Positions 16,765-26,220 of a DNA stretch of 64,000 bases are shown here, piece after piece; positions within the stretch are counted from its first letter, which is position 1, and each line of letters begins with the position of its first letter. Source of the stretch: Roseburia faecis (GTDB lineage Bacteria > Bacillota > Clostridia > Lachnospirales > Lachnospiraceae); the NCBI RefSeq assembly GCF_001406815.1, contig NZ_CVRR01000037.1, positions 62,001 to 126,000 of the forward strand, given 5' to 3'. The notes under the pieces were generated by a model. The model had not been told where the DNA came from, did not search any database, and saw nothing but the letters and a program-made list of their open reading frames with translations. The position numbers were made by a program, and so were the translations under genes.

Positions 16765-19146
16765 TTATTGTACGTTTCCACCACCGGTATCTCCACTCTC
16801 TCCGGTATCACCGCTATTATCCGTGGTTCCGCTATTGTCCGGTTTATTGGTATTTTCTCCATTTTCCGGCGTATCAGTGTTTCCTCCGCTTTCTCCGGAA
16901 TCGTTGTCCCCACTATGTTCCGGTTTGGAATTGTTATTCTGATCACCGGCATTGCTGTCGTTATTGTCCGGCTGGTTATCATTTTCGGAGCTTCCGTCCG
17001 TTGTATTATCTTTCTGCTGGCTCTCGGAAGTCTGCTGGTCATCCGTCTGGTTTTCTTCTATCTGGTTTTCTTCGCGCATCTTGTCGTGTTCTTCCTCTTC
17101 CTGCTTCTGCTGATTTTTAAAATCATCCGAAAGCTGAGCATAAGGAAGGAAATCAAGCGAAGATAATCCCTCGTGGGCCGCAGACATATATGCTTTCCAG
17201 ATCTGTGCCGGATATGTGCTTCCACTCAGATTGGAAATGGCTTTTGGATAATCACATCCCACCCAGACTGCGGTTGTATAATATCTGGTAAATCCGCAGA
17301 ACCATCCATCTTTGTGATCGTTTGTTGTACCCGTCTTTCCGGCACACGGCATATCGGCAAGCTTTGCAGAACGTCCGGTTCCACTGTCCATAACGGAGGT
17401 CATGATATCCGTCATCATCCGCGCCGCATCCTGCTTATAAACCGTTTTTTCCGTCAGGCTGGACGTATAGACTACATTTTCGTCAGAATCCACAATTGAT
17501 TTTACACAGGTCGGTTCCCTGTAAAGTCCGTCATTTTCAACCGCTGCATACCCGGATGCCATCTCAAGTGGAGAAACACCTTTGGTAAATCCACCAAGAG
17601 ATGTGGCGAGGGTATAATCTCCGTCCTTGATCTGTGCAAAATTCATATTTTTTAAATACTGCAGGCCTGCTTTTGGTGTCAGTTCATCATACAGCTGCCA
17701 GGCAATCGTATTAATGGAATGTGCAACCGCATATCTGAGCGGAATCTTTCCGGCATATGTATTGTTTGCATTCGACGGTCCGTCTTTTAGTTTATGGTCA
17801 TCCACAACGGTATCCGGAGTATACCCGCGCTCCAGCTGCGGAGTATATACCAGCAATGGCTTAATCGAACTTCCCGGCTGACGGTAACTCTGGTATGCAC
17901 GGTTTAACGTATAATTATCCGAATCCTGCTTACGGCCGCCCACGATTGCCACAACATATCCGCTGTTGTTATCAATTGATACTGCTGCCGCCTGCATCTT
18001 GTAAGTTCCGTCTTTGGATTTGTCTTTAAATCCTTTCAGGGTATCATCAATGGCAGACTGCAGTTCCTTTTGTTTTTCCATATCAATCGTCGTATAGATT
18101 TTGTATCCTCCGGAAAACAGTTTCTTCTGACACGCACTGTAAAGTTCGTCATATGCTTCCCCATAAGACTTCTTTTCCTTATCCGAATCAAAATAATATT
18201 TAAACTGGAAACCTTCCTGTTCCATCAGTGCACGGGTTGCGCAGTCATACGTGTAAGTGTCAATCGAACTGTTAATTTTCTCCGTGTCACTCTTTTTCGG
18301 CCGGTTCAGTGCAATCTCTTCTTTGGTTGCCTCATAATACTCTTCCTGGGAGATTTTCCCGTCATCCCGCATATTCTTTAAGATCAGATTCCGCCGGGTA
18401 ATGGTATTGTCCGGGTGTGTCACCGGATCATAATTGGACGGGCGGTTCGGGATCGCACACAGATACGCGGTCTGCGATACATCAAGATCTTTCAGTTCAC
18501 AGTTAAAATATCCATGACAGGCAGCGTCAATTCCGTAATAGCCGTTTGCAAAATACACGTTATTCAGATAAAATTCCATAATTTTATCCTTACTGTAACG
18601 TTTTTCGAGTTCCCACGCAAGAAACATCTGCTTCACCTTGTACTGCCACGTCTGTTTCGGCTGCATATAAATCAGCTTGGCAAGCTGCATGGTAATCGTA
18701 CTTCCACCCTGCGTACCACCCTGCGATTTTTTCAGTTTCGACATGACTGTGGCTTTGACCGCGCGCACAAGTCCTTTCAGATCCACACCGTTATGCTGGT
18801 AAAACTTCTTGTCCTCAATACTGATAATCGCTGCGACAAAATTCTTTGGAATATCCTCGTATTTGACATACTGCGCATTCTTGTCTCCCCTTCGTTCAGA
18901 GATCAGTTTTCCGTCTTTATCAAAAACGGAGCAGGTCTGTGAAGGGATAAACGTAGAATCGTCGGAAGCAGATACTTCCTGCACTGCCTCACGGCGCATC
19001 TGCTGTATCTGATCCGCATATCCGCCAAAATAGTAGTATCCAAAACCTGCCAGCACAACAAGCATCAGCACGATCTGCAGCTTTATGACAAACCAGAAAA
19101 AGCGATGCTGCTTTTTCTTTCTTTTCTTTTTCTTCTTGGTTGACAT
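16765..19146 (-). CDS. Class A penicillin-binding protein (PBP1a type)
   Basis: Bifunctional peptidoglycan glycosyltransferase/transpeptidase, 793 residues. A lysine-rich N-terminus (KKKKKRKKK) leads into one transmembrane helix (about 18-40). The GT51 domain (about 75-260) has EDKKFYQHNGVD and QGGSTITMQLAK. The transpeptidase (about 370-640) has SxxK in RQPGSSIKPLL, SIN in AHSINTIAW and KTG in AGKTGTTNDHKDGW. The last about 105 residues are Asn/Asp/Gly/Ser/Glu-rich low complexity with PENGENTNKPDNSG-like units, presumably wall-spanning and disordered. The start at 19146 follows GGAGGAGA. Confidence 0.95.
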   Translation of the reverse strand: MSTKKKKKRKKKQHRFFWFVIKLQIVLMLVVLAGFGYYYFGGYADQIQQMRREAVQEVSASDDSTFIPSQTCSVFDKDGKLISERRGDKNAQYVKYEDIPKNFVAAIISIEDKKFYQHNGVDLKGLVRAVKATVMSKLKKSQGGTQGGSTITMQLAKLIYMQPKQTWQYKVKQMFLAWELEKRYSKDKIMEFYLNNVYFANGYYGIDAACHGYFNCELKDLDVSQTAYLCAIPNRPSNYDPVTHPDNTITRRNLILKNMRDDGKISQEEYYEATKEEIALNRPKKSDTEKINSSIDTYTYDCATRALMEQEGFQFKYYFDSDKEKKSYGEAYDELYSACQKKLFSGGYKIYTTIDMEKQKELQSAIDDTLKGFKDKSKDGTYKMQAAAVSIDNNSGYVVAIVGGRKQDSDNYTLNRAYQSYRQPGSSIKPLLVYTPQLERGYTPDTVVDDHKLKDGPSNANNTYAGKIPLRYAVAHSINTIAWQLYDELTPKAGLQYLKNMNFAQIKDGDYTLATSLGGFTKGVSPLEMASGYAAVENDGLYREPTCVKSIVDSDENVVYTSSLTEKTVYKQDAARMMTDIMTSVMDSGTGRSAKLADMPCAGKTGTTNDHKDGWFCGFTRYYTTAVWVGCDYPKAISNLSGSTYPAQIWKAYMSAAHEGLSSLDFLPYAQLSDDFKNQQKQEEEEHDKMREENQIEENQTDDQQTSESQQKDNTTDGSSENDNQPDNNDSNAGDQNNNSKPEHSGDNDSGESGGNTDTPENGENTNKPDNSGTTDNSGDTGESGDTGGGNVQ

Positions 19147-19186
19147 ATACTCTCCTCCATATTTATTTTGGAAACATACATCATAC

Positions 19187-19215
19187 ATTTTATCTCTTTT
19201 GGACAGTATATGCAA
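19187..19215 (-). promoter_or_regulatory. Sigma-A promoter of the PBP gene
   Basis: Minus strand TTGCAT (19210-19215), 17 bp, TAAAAT (19187-19192), 40 bp before the start codon. Confidence 0.65.
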
Positions 19216-19244
19216 ATTATCTTTTTATTAAGATTTTATTATTT

Positions 19245-19793
19245 TCACTGTTCCATATTTTTCCCCAGAAAATTTGCAGCTGTGGCAGACAATGCTTTCA
19301 ACAGTCCAAGTGTTTCCTTTTGTCCGCTGTTATCTGCCAGAATCACAGCACCCTGACAGTCTCCATTGCACAGAATACTTGAAAGCACAATTCCCTTCGG
19401 AAGGGTTGACATTGTTTTTTTTGTAATGGAGCAGGCCTGTTCTTCTCCTGTTTTCACAACTGTGCTGCGCTTTTCAATCATTTCTTCCATTTCTTCGCTC
19501 AGCTGTTCCCCCTCAACTTCCTTTTTCCCGGTTCCCGCTGCTGCGATCACATATTCCCGATCCGTAATGCAGACCAGAGCCTCTGTGGTCTGTGCCAGTG
19601 CCTGTGCATAACTTCGTGCAAACTCGCCCAGTTCCCCAACCGGTGAGTATTTTTTGAGCATAATTTCGCCCTCCCGGCTTGTAAAAATCTCTAGGGGATC
19701 CCCCTCCCGGATGCGCAGTGTCCTGCGAATTTCTTTCGGAACCACAATTCTTCCCAGATCATCGATTCTGCGCACAATTCCAGTTGCTTTCAT
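19245..19793 (-). CDS. spoVT: Stage V sporulation protein T, AbrB/GAF regulator
   Basis: Late forespore regulator, 182 residues (B. subtilis SpoVT is 178). Residues 1-50 are the swapped-hairpin AbrB domain, MKATGIVRRIDDLGRIVVPK then EIRRTLRIREGDPLEIF, which marks SpoVT. The rest is a GAF-like domain. AGGAGG precedes the ATG. It lies upstream of the PBP gene, which has its own promoter. The sigma-G-type promoter found upstream supports expression in the forespore. Together with the spoIIQ-like gene it argues that the organism can sporulate. Confidence 0.94.
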   Translation of the reverse strand: MKATGIVRRIDDLGRIVVPKEIRRTLRIREGDPLEIFTSREGEIMLKKYSPVGELGEFARSYAQALAQTTEALVCITDREYVIAAAGTGKKEVEGEQLSEEMEEMIEKRSTVVKTGEEQACSITKKTMSTLPKGIVLSSILCNGDCQGAVILADNSGQKETLGLLKALSATAANFLGKNMEQ

Positions 19794-19847
19794 ATGATAA
19801 ATTTCCTCCTGTTTTCCAGATTACTTTCCATATTCATGTTGTATGGG

Positions 19848-19878
19848 TAGTATGCCGGAATCCCGGAAAAATTATGCA
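19848..19878 (-). promoter_or_regulatory. Forespore (sigma-G/F-type) promoter of spoVT
   Basis: On the minus strand TGCATA (19873-19878), an 18-bp spacer and CATACTA (19848-19854) match the B. subtilis sigma-G pattern (GNATR, CATNNTA). The site lies 54 bp before the spoVT ATG. The same architecture occurs before the spoIIQ-like gene. Confidence 0.75.
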
Positions 19879-19898
19879 CAGAAAACAAAGCATTTTAC

Positions 19899-19927
19899 TT
19901 GAAAAAACGTTCATCCCGTCATACAAT
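19899..19927 (+). promoter_or_regulatory. Sigma-A promoter of the MCP-PilZ gene
   Basis: TTGAAA (19899-19904), 17 bp, TACAAT (19922-19927), 31 bp before the start codon. No sigma-28-type motif is seen here. Confidence 0.7.
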
Positions 19928-19958
19928 AGAATTAGCATTCACCTAGGAGAAACGTATT

Positions 19959-22055
19959 ATGGATTATAATGAAAATGAATTTAAGGCCAAGGCCAATATC
20001 AAAGCCAGACGCATCTGGCTTGTATTTGCCCTTCTTCTTAGTGCAAACTACGGCACAGATGTATCCCAGGGTGGGTATCCTTCCACAAATTTCATCATTT
20101 TTTTAATACTGTGCTGGGTTCCTTTTTTTGCCGGTGATCTTCTTTTGCGCATCAGGGGAAAGGCTGATGACCGCTATCGGTATGCGCTTGTCGTCGGTTA
20201 CGGTATTTTTTACACGTTCCTGATCTGCACCACCGATTCACCGATTGCCTTTACCTATATTCTTCCGGTTGTCAGTCTTCTGGTTCTTTACAAAGACCGG
20301 AAATTTATGGTGGGATGTGCAATCGCCAATATCGCCAGTGTCATTATCAGTGTCATTTATCATCTGGTCGTTCTCGGTCAGAATACTGCAACGGACCAGA
20401 AAAATTATCAGCTGCAGATTGCCTGTCTCCTGCTCTGTTATATCGGCTATATCATGTCTATCCGCCATCTCATCGAATCCGATGGTGCCCTGACAAACAG
20501 TATCAAAGCCGATTTAAAACGGGTTGTTACAACTGTTGAACAGGTTAAAACCGCCAGCAATACCATCATGGATGGAATCACCGTTGTCCGCGAACTTGCC
20601 ACGGAAAACAAACATGGTTCTGACATTGTCGTAGACGGAATGAACAAACTGACCGACCATAACGGCCAGCTGCAGTCCCGGACAGCCTCCTCGCAGGAAA
20701 TGACAGGAGATATTAATTCCCAGGTACAGAATGTTGTTTCCATGATCAATGATATGGTATCCCTGACTGCGGAATCCGGCAAACATGCAAAAACAAGTTC
20801 CGTTGATCTGGAGAGTCTGGTACAGACTGCCGGAACGATGGCAGATCTGTCCAATGAGGTAGAACATATTCTGGACGCTTTCAAGGCAGAATTTGAAACC
20901 GTAAAACAGGAAACTGGAACCATTGACAGTATTTCCAGCCAGACCAATCTGCTGGCACTTAATGCTTCCATTGAAGCTGCCCGCGCAGGGGAAGCCGGAA
21001 AAGGATTCTCCGTCGTTGCAGAACAGATTCGCAAGCTGAGTACCGAAACCAAAGATTCTTCCGGACAGATCAGCGAAGCACTCTCGCGACTGGATGAAAT
21101 TTCAGGAAAAATGACTTCTTCCATTGAAGAAACCTTAAAACTTATTCAGGTCACTCTGGAAAAAGTAACCCAGACCGGTGAAAATGTAAATAAAATTACA
21201 CAGGATTCTTCTCTTCTGGGTGAACACATCCAGACAATTGATTCCGCCATGAAAGAAGTGGAATCTTCCAATCGTCAGCTGGTAGAAAATATGGAACAGG
21301 TATCTTCCATCGTGGAAACCATGACCACATGCATCAGTGATTCCGATGAAACAAGCAAACGCATGCTCAGCAAATATGAGGAAAGTGCTTCCAACATCAA
21401 TAACATAGAAAATGTAATTCAGGAGCTGATGTGTGAACTGGGCATCGGTGGTTTCATGGGTCTGGATGATATTCATGCCGGTATGAAAGCAAAAGTTATT
21501 CTTCCAAAACATCTGGAACGCATGGAGTATCACGGAGAAGTCAGATCTGTTGCGGAAAATAGTATTTCCCTGATTTTGTCTGACAATCCACAGTTAAACG
21601 GATCCGAAACCTGTAAGGTTCAGGTCACGGTTGACAATGTTCTCTACTGTTGGGATCAGGCGCAGATACAGGCTGACACGGCATCCGGTTCCCATGCCTA
21701 TGTATTGCAGCTTTCCGCACGTCCGGAAATCAAAAACCGCCGGAAATACCCACGGGCAGATGTGTCCAATCCATGTACCATCACGCTGAAAGATTCCGAC
21801 ACAACGTTCTCCGGTCAGCTTGACAATATCAGTGCCAATGGATTTGCATTTCTGATCCGGGATCCGTTTTTCATGGATCACAAACATGCAGATGTTGCTA
21901 TCGATATCCAAAATTTTGCCCTTTCGGATCAGTCCCATCTGGAAGGACATGTCATCCGGTGCTCGGATGATGAAGGTGTATATATTGTGGGATGTCAGAT
22001 GCCGGAAGACAATTATGCAATACGCAATTATGTAGATTCCCTTCTCGGTCAATAA
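19959..22055 (+). CDS. Membrane methyl-accepting chemotaxis-like protein fused to a YcgR/PilZ c-di-GMP domain
   Basis: A 698-residue multidomain signalling protein. Residues about 16-175 contain five or six hydrophobic helices forming a membrane sensor with no large extracellular loop. About 180-490 is an MCP signalling coiled coil with the conserved hairpin tip [20 protein letters not shown]. About 500-590 resembles the YcgR N-terminal domain. The end is a PilZ domain with the c-di-GMP motifs [10 protein letters not shown] (RxxxR) and [10 protein letters not shown] (D/NxSxxG). No HAMP domain is apparent. AGGAG precedes the ATG. It is convergent with a GGDEF-EAL gene. It probably couples c-di-GMP level to chemotaxis signalling (inference). 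Confidence 0.88.
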   Translation: MDYNENEFKAKANIKARRIWLVFALLLSANYGTDVSQGGYPSTNFIIFLILCWVPFFAGDLLLRIRGKADDRYRYALVVGYGIFYTFLICTTDSPIAFTYILPVVSLLVLYKDRKFMVGCAIANIASVIISVIYHLVVLGQNTATDQKNYQLQIACLLLCYIGYIMSIRHLIESDGALTNSIKADLKRVVTTVEQVKTASNTIMDGITVVRELATENKHGSDIVVDGMNKLTDHNGQLQSRTASSQEMTGDINSQVQNVVSMINDMVSLTAESGKHAKTSSVDLESLVQTAGTMADLSNEVEHILDAFKAEFETVKQETGTIDSISSQTNLLALNASIEAARAGEAGKGFSVVAEQIRKLSTETKDSSGQISEALSRLDEISGKMTSSIEETLKLIQVTLEKVTQTGENVNKITQDSSLLGEHIQTIDSAMKEVESSNRQLVENMEQVSSIVETMTTCISDSDETSKRMLSKYEESASNINNIENVIQELMCELGIGGFMGLDDIHAGMKAKVILPKHLERMEYHGEVRSVAENSISLILSDNPQLNGSETCKVQVTVDNVLYCWDQAQIQADTASGSHAYVLQLSARPEIKNRRKYPRADVSNPCTITLKDSDTTFSGQLDNISANGFAFLIRDPFFMDHKHADVAIDIQNFALSDQSHLEGHVIRCSDDEGVYIVGCQMPEDNYAIRNYVDSLLGQ

Positions 22056-22056
22056 A

Positions 22057-22104
22057 TAAAACAGGGAAAACTTCTATGATTCCATAAAAGTTTTCCCTGT
22101 TTTC
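22057..22104. terminator. Bidirectional terminator between the convergent c-di-GMP genes
   Basis: AAACAGGGAAAACTT and AAGTTTTCCCTGTTT arms form a 15-bp stem around a 15-nt loop with A- and T-runs on either side, serving both the plus-strand MCP-PilZ gene and the minus-strand GGDEF-EAL gene. Confidence 0.88.
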
Positions 22105-22111
22105 TTATCAT

Positions 22112-24151
22112 TTAAGCTGTCAGCAAAAGTTTTTCAAACTCTTCCTTTGGAAGCGGTCTCGAATAGTAATATCCCTGAATACTGTCACACTTCATCTGTT
22201 TGAGGAAATCCACCTGTTCTTCTCTCTCAACACCTTCTGCCGTAACGCACAATCCAAGTTCCTTTGCAAGTAAAATCGTATGTTCCAGCAATCGTTCCCC
22301 ACTGAAATCCCCGATGTAATCAATCAGACTTTTGTCAATTTTTAACGTATCGAAACATTTCATGTTCAGTGTTGCAAGGGAAGAATACCCCGATCCAAAA
22401 TCATCTACAAGTAATGGAAAACCATTATCATGGAACTTATCTGCCAGCCCCTTGATATTGTCATTGTCAATTGCTGCGCTCTCTGTAATCTCAATCGGAA
22501 CCAGATGGGTTTTTACTCCGATTTCATCAGCGATCTGCTGATACCGGCTGACCACACTGTCAAAATACAGACTCGCCCTGGACAGATTGATGGATACCGG
22601 AATAATCTCCTTTCCCTGTTTCTGCCATTCTAACTGTTGCATACATACTTTTCGGAAAACATACTCATCCAGAACTTTTATCAGTCCGTCTCTCTCAAAC
22701 AACGGAATGAATTTGCCGGGTGGAATAACATTTCCCTTTTCATCTCTCCAGCGGATCAGACCTTCTGCCCCTACCATCCGCTCTGTTTCCGGATCATATT
22801 TCGGCTGATACCACACCTCAAAACAGTTATTTTCCAGAGAATGTTTAAATTCATCCTCCATGGCTTTATCTTCAAGCATGCGGATCGTATCTTCATGGCT
22901 GTAAAACTGATAGCTGATATCTTTGCGATCCTTGATCTGATTCTTGGCAAAATTTGCTTCGCTGTATACCTCTTCCACTTTGGAATCCGGTTTCCACTTC
23001 GTCACTCCAAAATAAGGGATCAGCTTCGGAACCTTCAGTCTTTCCGACAATTCTGCCAGTATGGTCTCCAGCTGCTGTAACTGCCGGATCGTCTTTTCCC
23101 GATCCTTTCCACTACTGTAAATCACAAAACGGTCTGCATTGATATGTCCTGCCAGATCATCTTTTTCCAGTATCCCCTGAATACACTTCCAGATTCCTTT
23201 GAGTGTTTCATCCCCTTTGATAATTCCACAGATCGAATTGATAATTTTAAAGGAGTGGATGTCCATGGACACCAGATATCCCGGTTGCCGGAAATCCCGG
23301 ATTTTCTTCTTAAAACTTTCGTAATTATTTCCACCGGTTACACTGTCCACATATGCCATGCGCTCAAGTTCCCTCTGTTTTTCGGAACTGATATCGGAAA
23401 ATCCTGCTACCATCCGGTGCAGCTGTCCTCCATCCGATGTATTTACAAATTTTGCACGGCAGTATTTTACTTTCCCATCCCGCACAATCCGGTAATCATA
23501 CTGATATGCTTTTTTCAGGCTCAGCTGCTTACGGAGATTTTCAATGGAGGTCTCATACAGCATTGTCTCACGGTCTTCGGTAAGGACAACCTTCCCCACA
23601 TATTCTGCCATGATAGCTTCATATCCCGGAATTGCCTTAAGCGTATCATTGAGCACAGAGCGCACTGCGGAGTTCACTTTATATGCATATACCTTATCAT
23701 GATCCACATCTACATAATATACACTGTTAAAATTGCTTCCCAGTGCCTGAATAATCTCATTCTGGCGTGTGTCTGCCCTGATCTGTTCGATCAGGCCCAA
23801 TACATATTCCGGCTGTTTCTGTGAACCGCCCTGAATCCCACCCATAGAGATCTGATATACCACGTCTTTTCCCGAAGACTGAATCTTTGCACTTACCGTC
23901 TTTGCGCCATGGTCAATATCCTGAAACAGTTTTAACAGTTTTTCTTTTTCCATAATTCTGTCCATGAGGATACTATGCTCCAGATCCGCAGCATTCTCAA
24001 CGATTCCCATGTGACGGGCTGCAAACTCTGATGGTCTGATCCTGTGTTCTTTGGGATAATAGTAAAAAAAATACTTTCCCCATTTTGCCAGAATCTCCTG
24101 AATCTCTGTTGATATATCCCTGCACTTCTTCTGATCGATTTTTTCTACCAT
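22112..24151 (-). CDS. GGDEF-EAL protein, probable c-di-GMP phosphodiesterase
   Basis: 679 residues with no transmembrane segment. The N-terminal 250 residues look PAS-like (YVDVDHDKVYAYKVNSAVR, KYCRAKFVNTSDGG). The GGDEF domain (about 265-420) is degenerate: the active site reads HINADRF instead of RxGGDEF. The EAL domain (about 430-679) keeps FEVWYQPKYD, the metal motif as EGLIRW (EAL is the usual form), DDFGSGYSSL, LKIDKSLID, AEGVE and QGYYYSRPLP. I expect c-di-GMP hydrolysis with a regulatory GGDEF domain. Its convergent neighbour binds c-di-GMP. Confidence 0.9.
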   Translation of the reverse strand: MVEKIDQKKCRDISTEIQEILAKWGKYFFYYYPKEHRIRPSEFAARHMGIVENAADLEHSILMDRIMEKEKLLKLFQDIDHGAKTVSAKIQSSGKDVVYQISMGGIQGGSQKQPEYVLGLIEQIRADTRQNEIIQALGSNFNSVYYVDVDHDKVYAYKVNSAVRSVLNDTLKAIPGYEAIMAEYVGKVVLTEDRETMLYETSIENLRKQLSLKKAYQYDYRIVRDGKVKYCRAKFVNTSDGGQLHRMVAGFSDISSEKQRELERMAYVDSVTGGNNYESFKKKIRDFRQPGYLVSMDIHSFKIINSICGIIKGDETLKGIWKCIQGILEKDDLAGHINADRFVIYSSGKDREKTIRQLQQLETILAELSERLKVPKLIPYFGVTKWKPDSKVEEVYSEANFAKNQIKDRKDISYQFYSHEDTIRMLEDKAMEDEFKHSLENNCFEVWYQPKYDPETERMVGAEGLIRWRDEKGNVIPPGKFIPLFERDGLIKVLDEYVFRKVCMQQLEWQKQGKEIIPVSINLSRASLYFDSVVSRYQQIADEIGVKTHLVPIEITESAAIDNDNIKGLADKFHDNGFPLLVDDFGSGYSSLATLNMKCFDTLKIDKSLIDYIGDFSGERLLEHTILLAKELGLCVTAEGVEREEQVDFLKQMKCDSIQGYYYSRPLPKEEFEKLLLTA

Positions 24152-24207
24152 AGGCCTGCCTTTCCCTGGTAAACTGTAAATATTGTCTGATTATTTCTGT
24201 ACAAATA

Positions 24208-24236
24208 TACTATAGCATAAACTATTTTCCTCGTAA
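24208..24236 (-). promoter_or_regulatory. Possible promoter of the GGDEF-EAL gene
   Basis: Minus strand TTTACG (24231-24236), 17 bp, TATAGT (24208-24213), 56 bp before the ATG. The -35 is weak. Confidence 0.45.
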
Positions 24237-24261
24237 AGGTAGTAAATTTTCACAAAAACAC

Positions 24262-24299
24262 ACGAAAAGCGCATGCAACAGAGATGTCACATGCGCTTT
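24262..24299 (-). terminator. Probable terminator of pyk
   Basis: Stem AAAGCGCATG/CATGCGCTTT (24266-24275 and 24290-24299) with a 14-nt loop lies 31 bp after the pyk stop. The following T-rich stretch is interrupted (TCGTGTGTTTTTG). Confidence 0.65.
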
Positions 24300-24330
24300 C
24301 CAACTACACAGCATTCGCTTATGTTCTATT

Positions 24331-25746
24331 TTATTTTACGGTTTCTACCTTAATCACATTCGTATTTCCTACTTTGCCATTGATCAGACCACCGGTCAGA
24401 ACAACAGCATCTCCGGTCTGTAATGAAAATACTTCTTTTGCCTTTTTCATTGCATGGTAGAACATAACTTCCATCGAACTGAATTCCTCGCAGAGAACCG
24501 GAGTTACGCCCCAGCTTAAGTTCAGTTTCCGCCATACCTTCTCGGAAGTCGTCATTCCGATGATATCTACCGGACAACGGAAACGGCTGACCATACGTGC
24601 GGTAGTTCCGCTGAGTGTACTTGCGACAATACATTTTGCCTGGACATCAACTGCCATCGCACAGGTTGCATGCGAAATAGCATCCTGAATGCTTCTGGTC
24701 TCAAAATCAGAAGTGCGGAAACGCTTGGTATATTTGATCTGGGATTCTGTATACTCAGCAATCTCTGCCATGTTCCGCACGGCATCTACCGGATATTTAC
24801 CGGCAGCTGATTCCCCGGACAGCATGATCGCGGATGATCCATCGTATACCGCATTTGCCACATCGGAAAGCTCTGCACGTGTCGGACGCGGATTGTGAAT
24901 CATGGACTCGAGCATCTCGGTCGCGGTTATGACACGTTTTCCGAGCATACGGCACTTACTGATCAGATACTTCTGAACCGCAGGCACTTCCATGCCCGGG
25001 ATTTCGACTCCGAGATCTCCACGGGCAATCATGACACCATTGGCAATCTCACAGATTTCTTCAATGTGCTCCACACCCGAACGGTTCTCAATCTTTGCAA
25101 TAATATCAATATCTTCGCCGCCGTTCTCGTCAAGGAATTTACGCATATCCTCGACATCTTTCTTTACGGAAACAAAAGATGCCGCAACGAAATCCACGTC
25201 GTTTTTGATACCAAACAGCAGATCTTTCTTATCCTGCTCGCTCAAAAATGCATGATCCATGACCTTGTTCGGGAAATTCATGCTCTTTTTATCCGACACC
25301 TCGCCTCCGACAAGAACCTTACAGATGGCATCCGGTGCTTTCAGCTTTTCTACTTCCAGAATAATCAGACCATTGTTGATCAGGACATGATCTCCCACCT
25401 TCAGATTGTTGATCAGGTTTTTGTAGGTTACGGAAACTCTCTCCTGATTTCCCACAATATCATCCGTTGTCAGTGTAAATGTATCTCCATCTTTTAACGT
25501 GATCTTTCCGTTTTCGAAGGTTTTGATCCGGTACTCCGGTCCTTTGGTATCCAGCATGATCGCAATTGGAAGACCTAACGCCTTACGCACTTTTTTGATC
25601 GTATCAATCTTCTTCTGATGTTCCTCATGGCTTCCATGGGAAAAGTTTAATCTGGCTACATTCATGCCGGCTTTACACATCTGTGTCAGTACAGATTCGC
25701 TTTCGCTTGCAGGTCCGATGGTACAAATAATCTTTGTTTTTCTCAT
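24331..25746 (-). CDS. pyk: Pyruvate kinase
   Basis: Makes pyruvate and ATP from phosphoenolpyruvate and ADP. The 471 residues are the short form, without the extra C-terminal PEP-utiliser domain of Bacillus. MRKTKIICTIGPASES, ARLNFSHGSHEEH, MLDTKGPEYR, the catalytic IIAKIENRSGVEH and MIARGDLGVEIP are present. The start at 25746 follows AGGAGAAC. It lies downstream of a small membrane protein gene in the same direction. Confidence 0.96.
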   Translation of the reverse strand: MRKTKIICTIGPASESESVLTQMCKAGMNVARLNFSHGSHEEHQKKIDTIKKVRKALGLPIAIMLDTKGPEYRIKTFENGKITLKDGDTFTLTTDDIVGNQERVSVTYKNLINNLKVGDHVLINNGLIILEVEKLKAPDAICKVLVGGEVSDKKSMNFPNKVMDHAFLSEQDKKDLLFGIKNDVDFVAASFVSVKKDVEDMRKFLDENGGEDIDIIAKIENRSGVEHIEEICEIANGVMIARGDLGVEIPGMEVPAVQKYLISKCRMLGKRVITATEMLESMIHNPRPTRAELSDVANAVYDGSSAIMLSGESAAGKYPVDAVRNMAEIAEYTESQIKYTKRFRTSDFETRSIQDAISHATCAMAVDVQAKCIVASTLSGTTARMVSRFRCPVDIIGMTTSEKVWRKLNLSWGVTPVLCEEFSSMEVMFYHAMKKAKEVFSLQTGDAVVLTGGLINGKVGNTNVIKVETVK

Positions 25747-25803
25747 AATGCTTGTTCTCCTGTCTCTATCCAAATTTTTTTGTATCCCCTGAGTTTCATT
25801 CTG

Positions 25804-26220
25804 TCACACACAGACGGGATTTGCGCGGATATACCGCCCGACGATCAGCCGACGCGCCGGTGGAACAAGAAATTTGGGCTTCGAGGTCAGAATTCTCTGT
25901 ACCAGCAGCCACTGCTGTGTCATATGGCTCACCGGAAGGAAACGAAGCCCGATTCGCCTGACTTGCGGAACAACGGACGGTTTCCCTTCCCTGAGCACTG
26001 TCTGGGAAATGCAAAACTCTCCTGCATCATTCAGGTAATCCTCCGCCTGCCGGTTATGCATACTGCTGCTAAGCACATTGACCTTCTGCTGCATTCCACA
26101 GGCATCTGCTACATTCATCTCCACCGGCATGCGAAGCACAAACGCCGCAATGACCACAGCGGAACAGATCAGCACAATATGATGTTTCTTTTTGGTCCGT
26201 TTTCCGAAGTGCTTATGCAT
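25804..26220 (-). CDS. Small membrane-anchored protein of unknown function
   Basis: 138 residues. A short basic N-terminus (MHKHFGKRTKKKHH) is followed by one hydrophobic helix (about 15-33, IVLICSAVVIAAFVL). The rest is a basic tail I do not recognise. Its ATG at 26218-26220 lies inside the last codons of fprA, sharing ATGCATAA, so translation is probably coupled. Base use is like its neighbours. The tail could face outward, with the basic N-terminus inside. Confidence 0.6.
   Translation of the reverse strand: MHKHFGKRTKKKHHIVLICSAVVIAAFVLRMPVEMNVADACGMQQKVNVLSSSMHNRQAEDYLNDAGEFCISQTVLREGKPSVVPQVRRIGLRFLPVSHMTQQWLLVQRILTSKPKFLVPPARRLIVGRYIRANPVCV

Noticed and set aside
19899-19958. Sigma-28 promoter for the MCP-PilZ gene
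   Set aside because: No GCCGATAA-like element is present; a good sigma-A promoter is.
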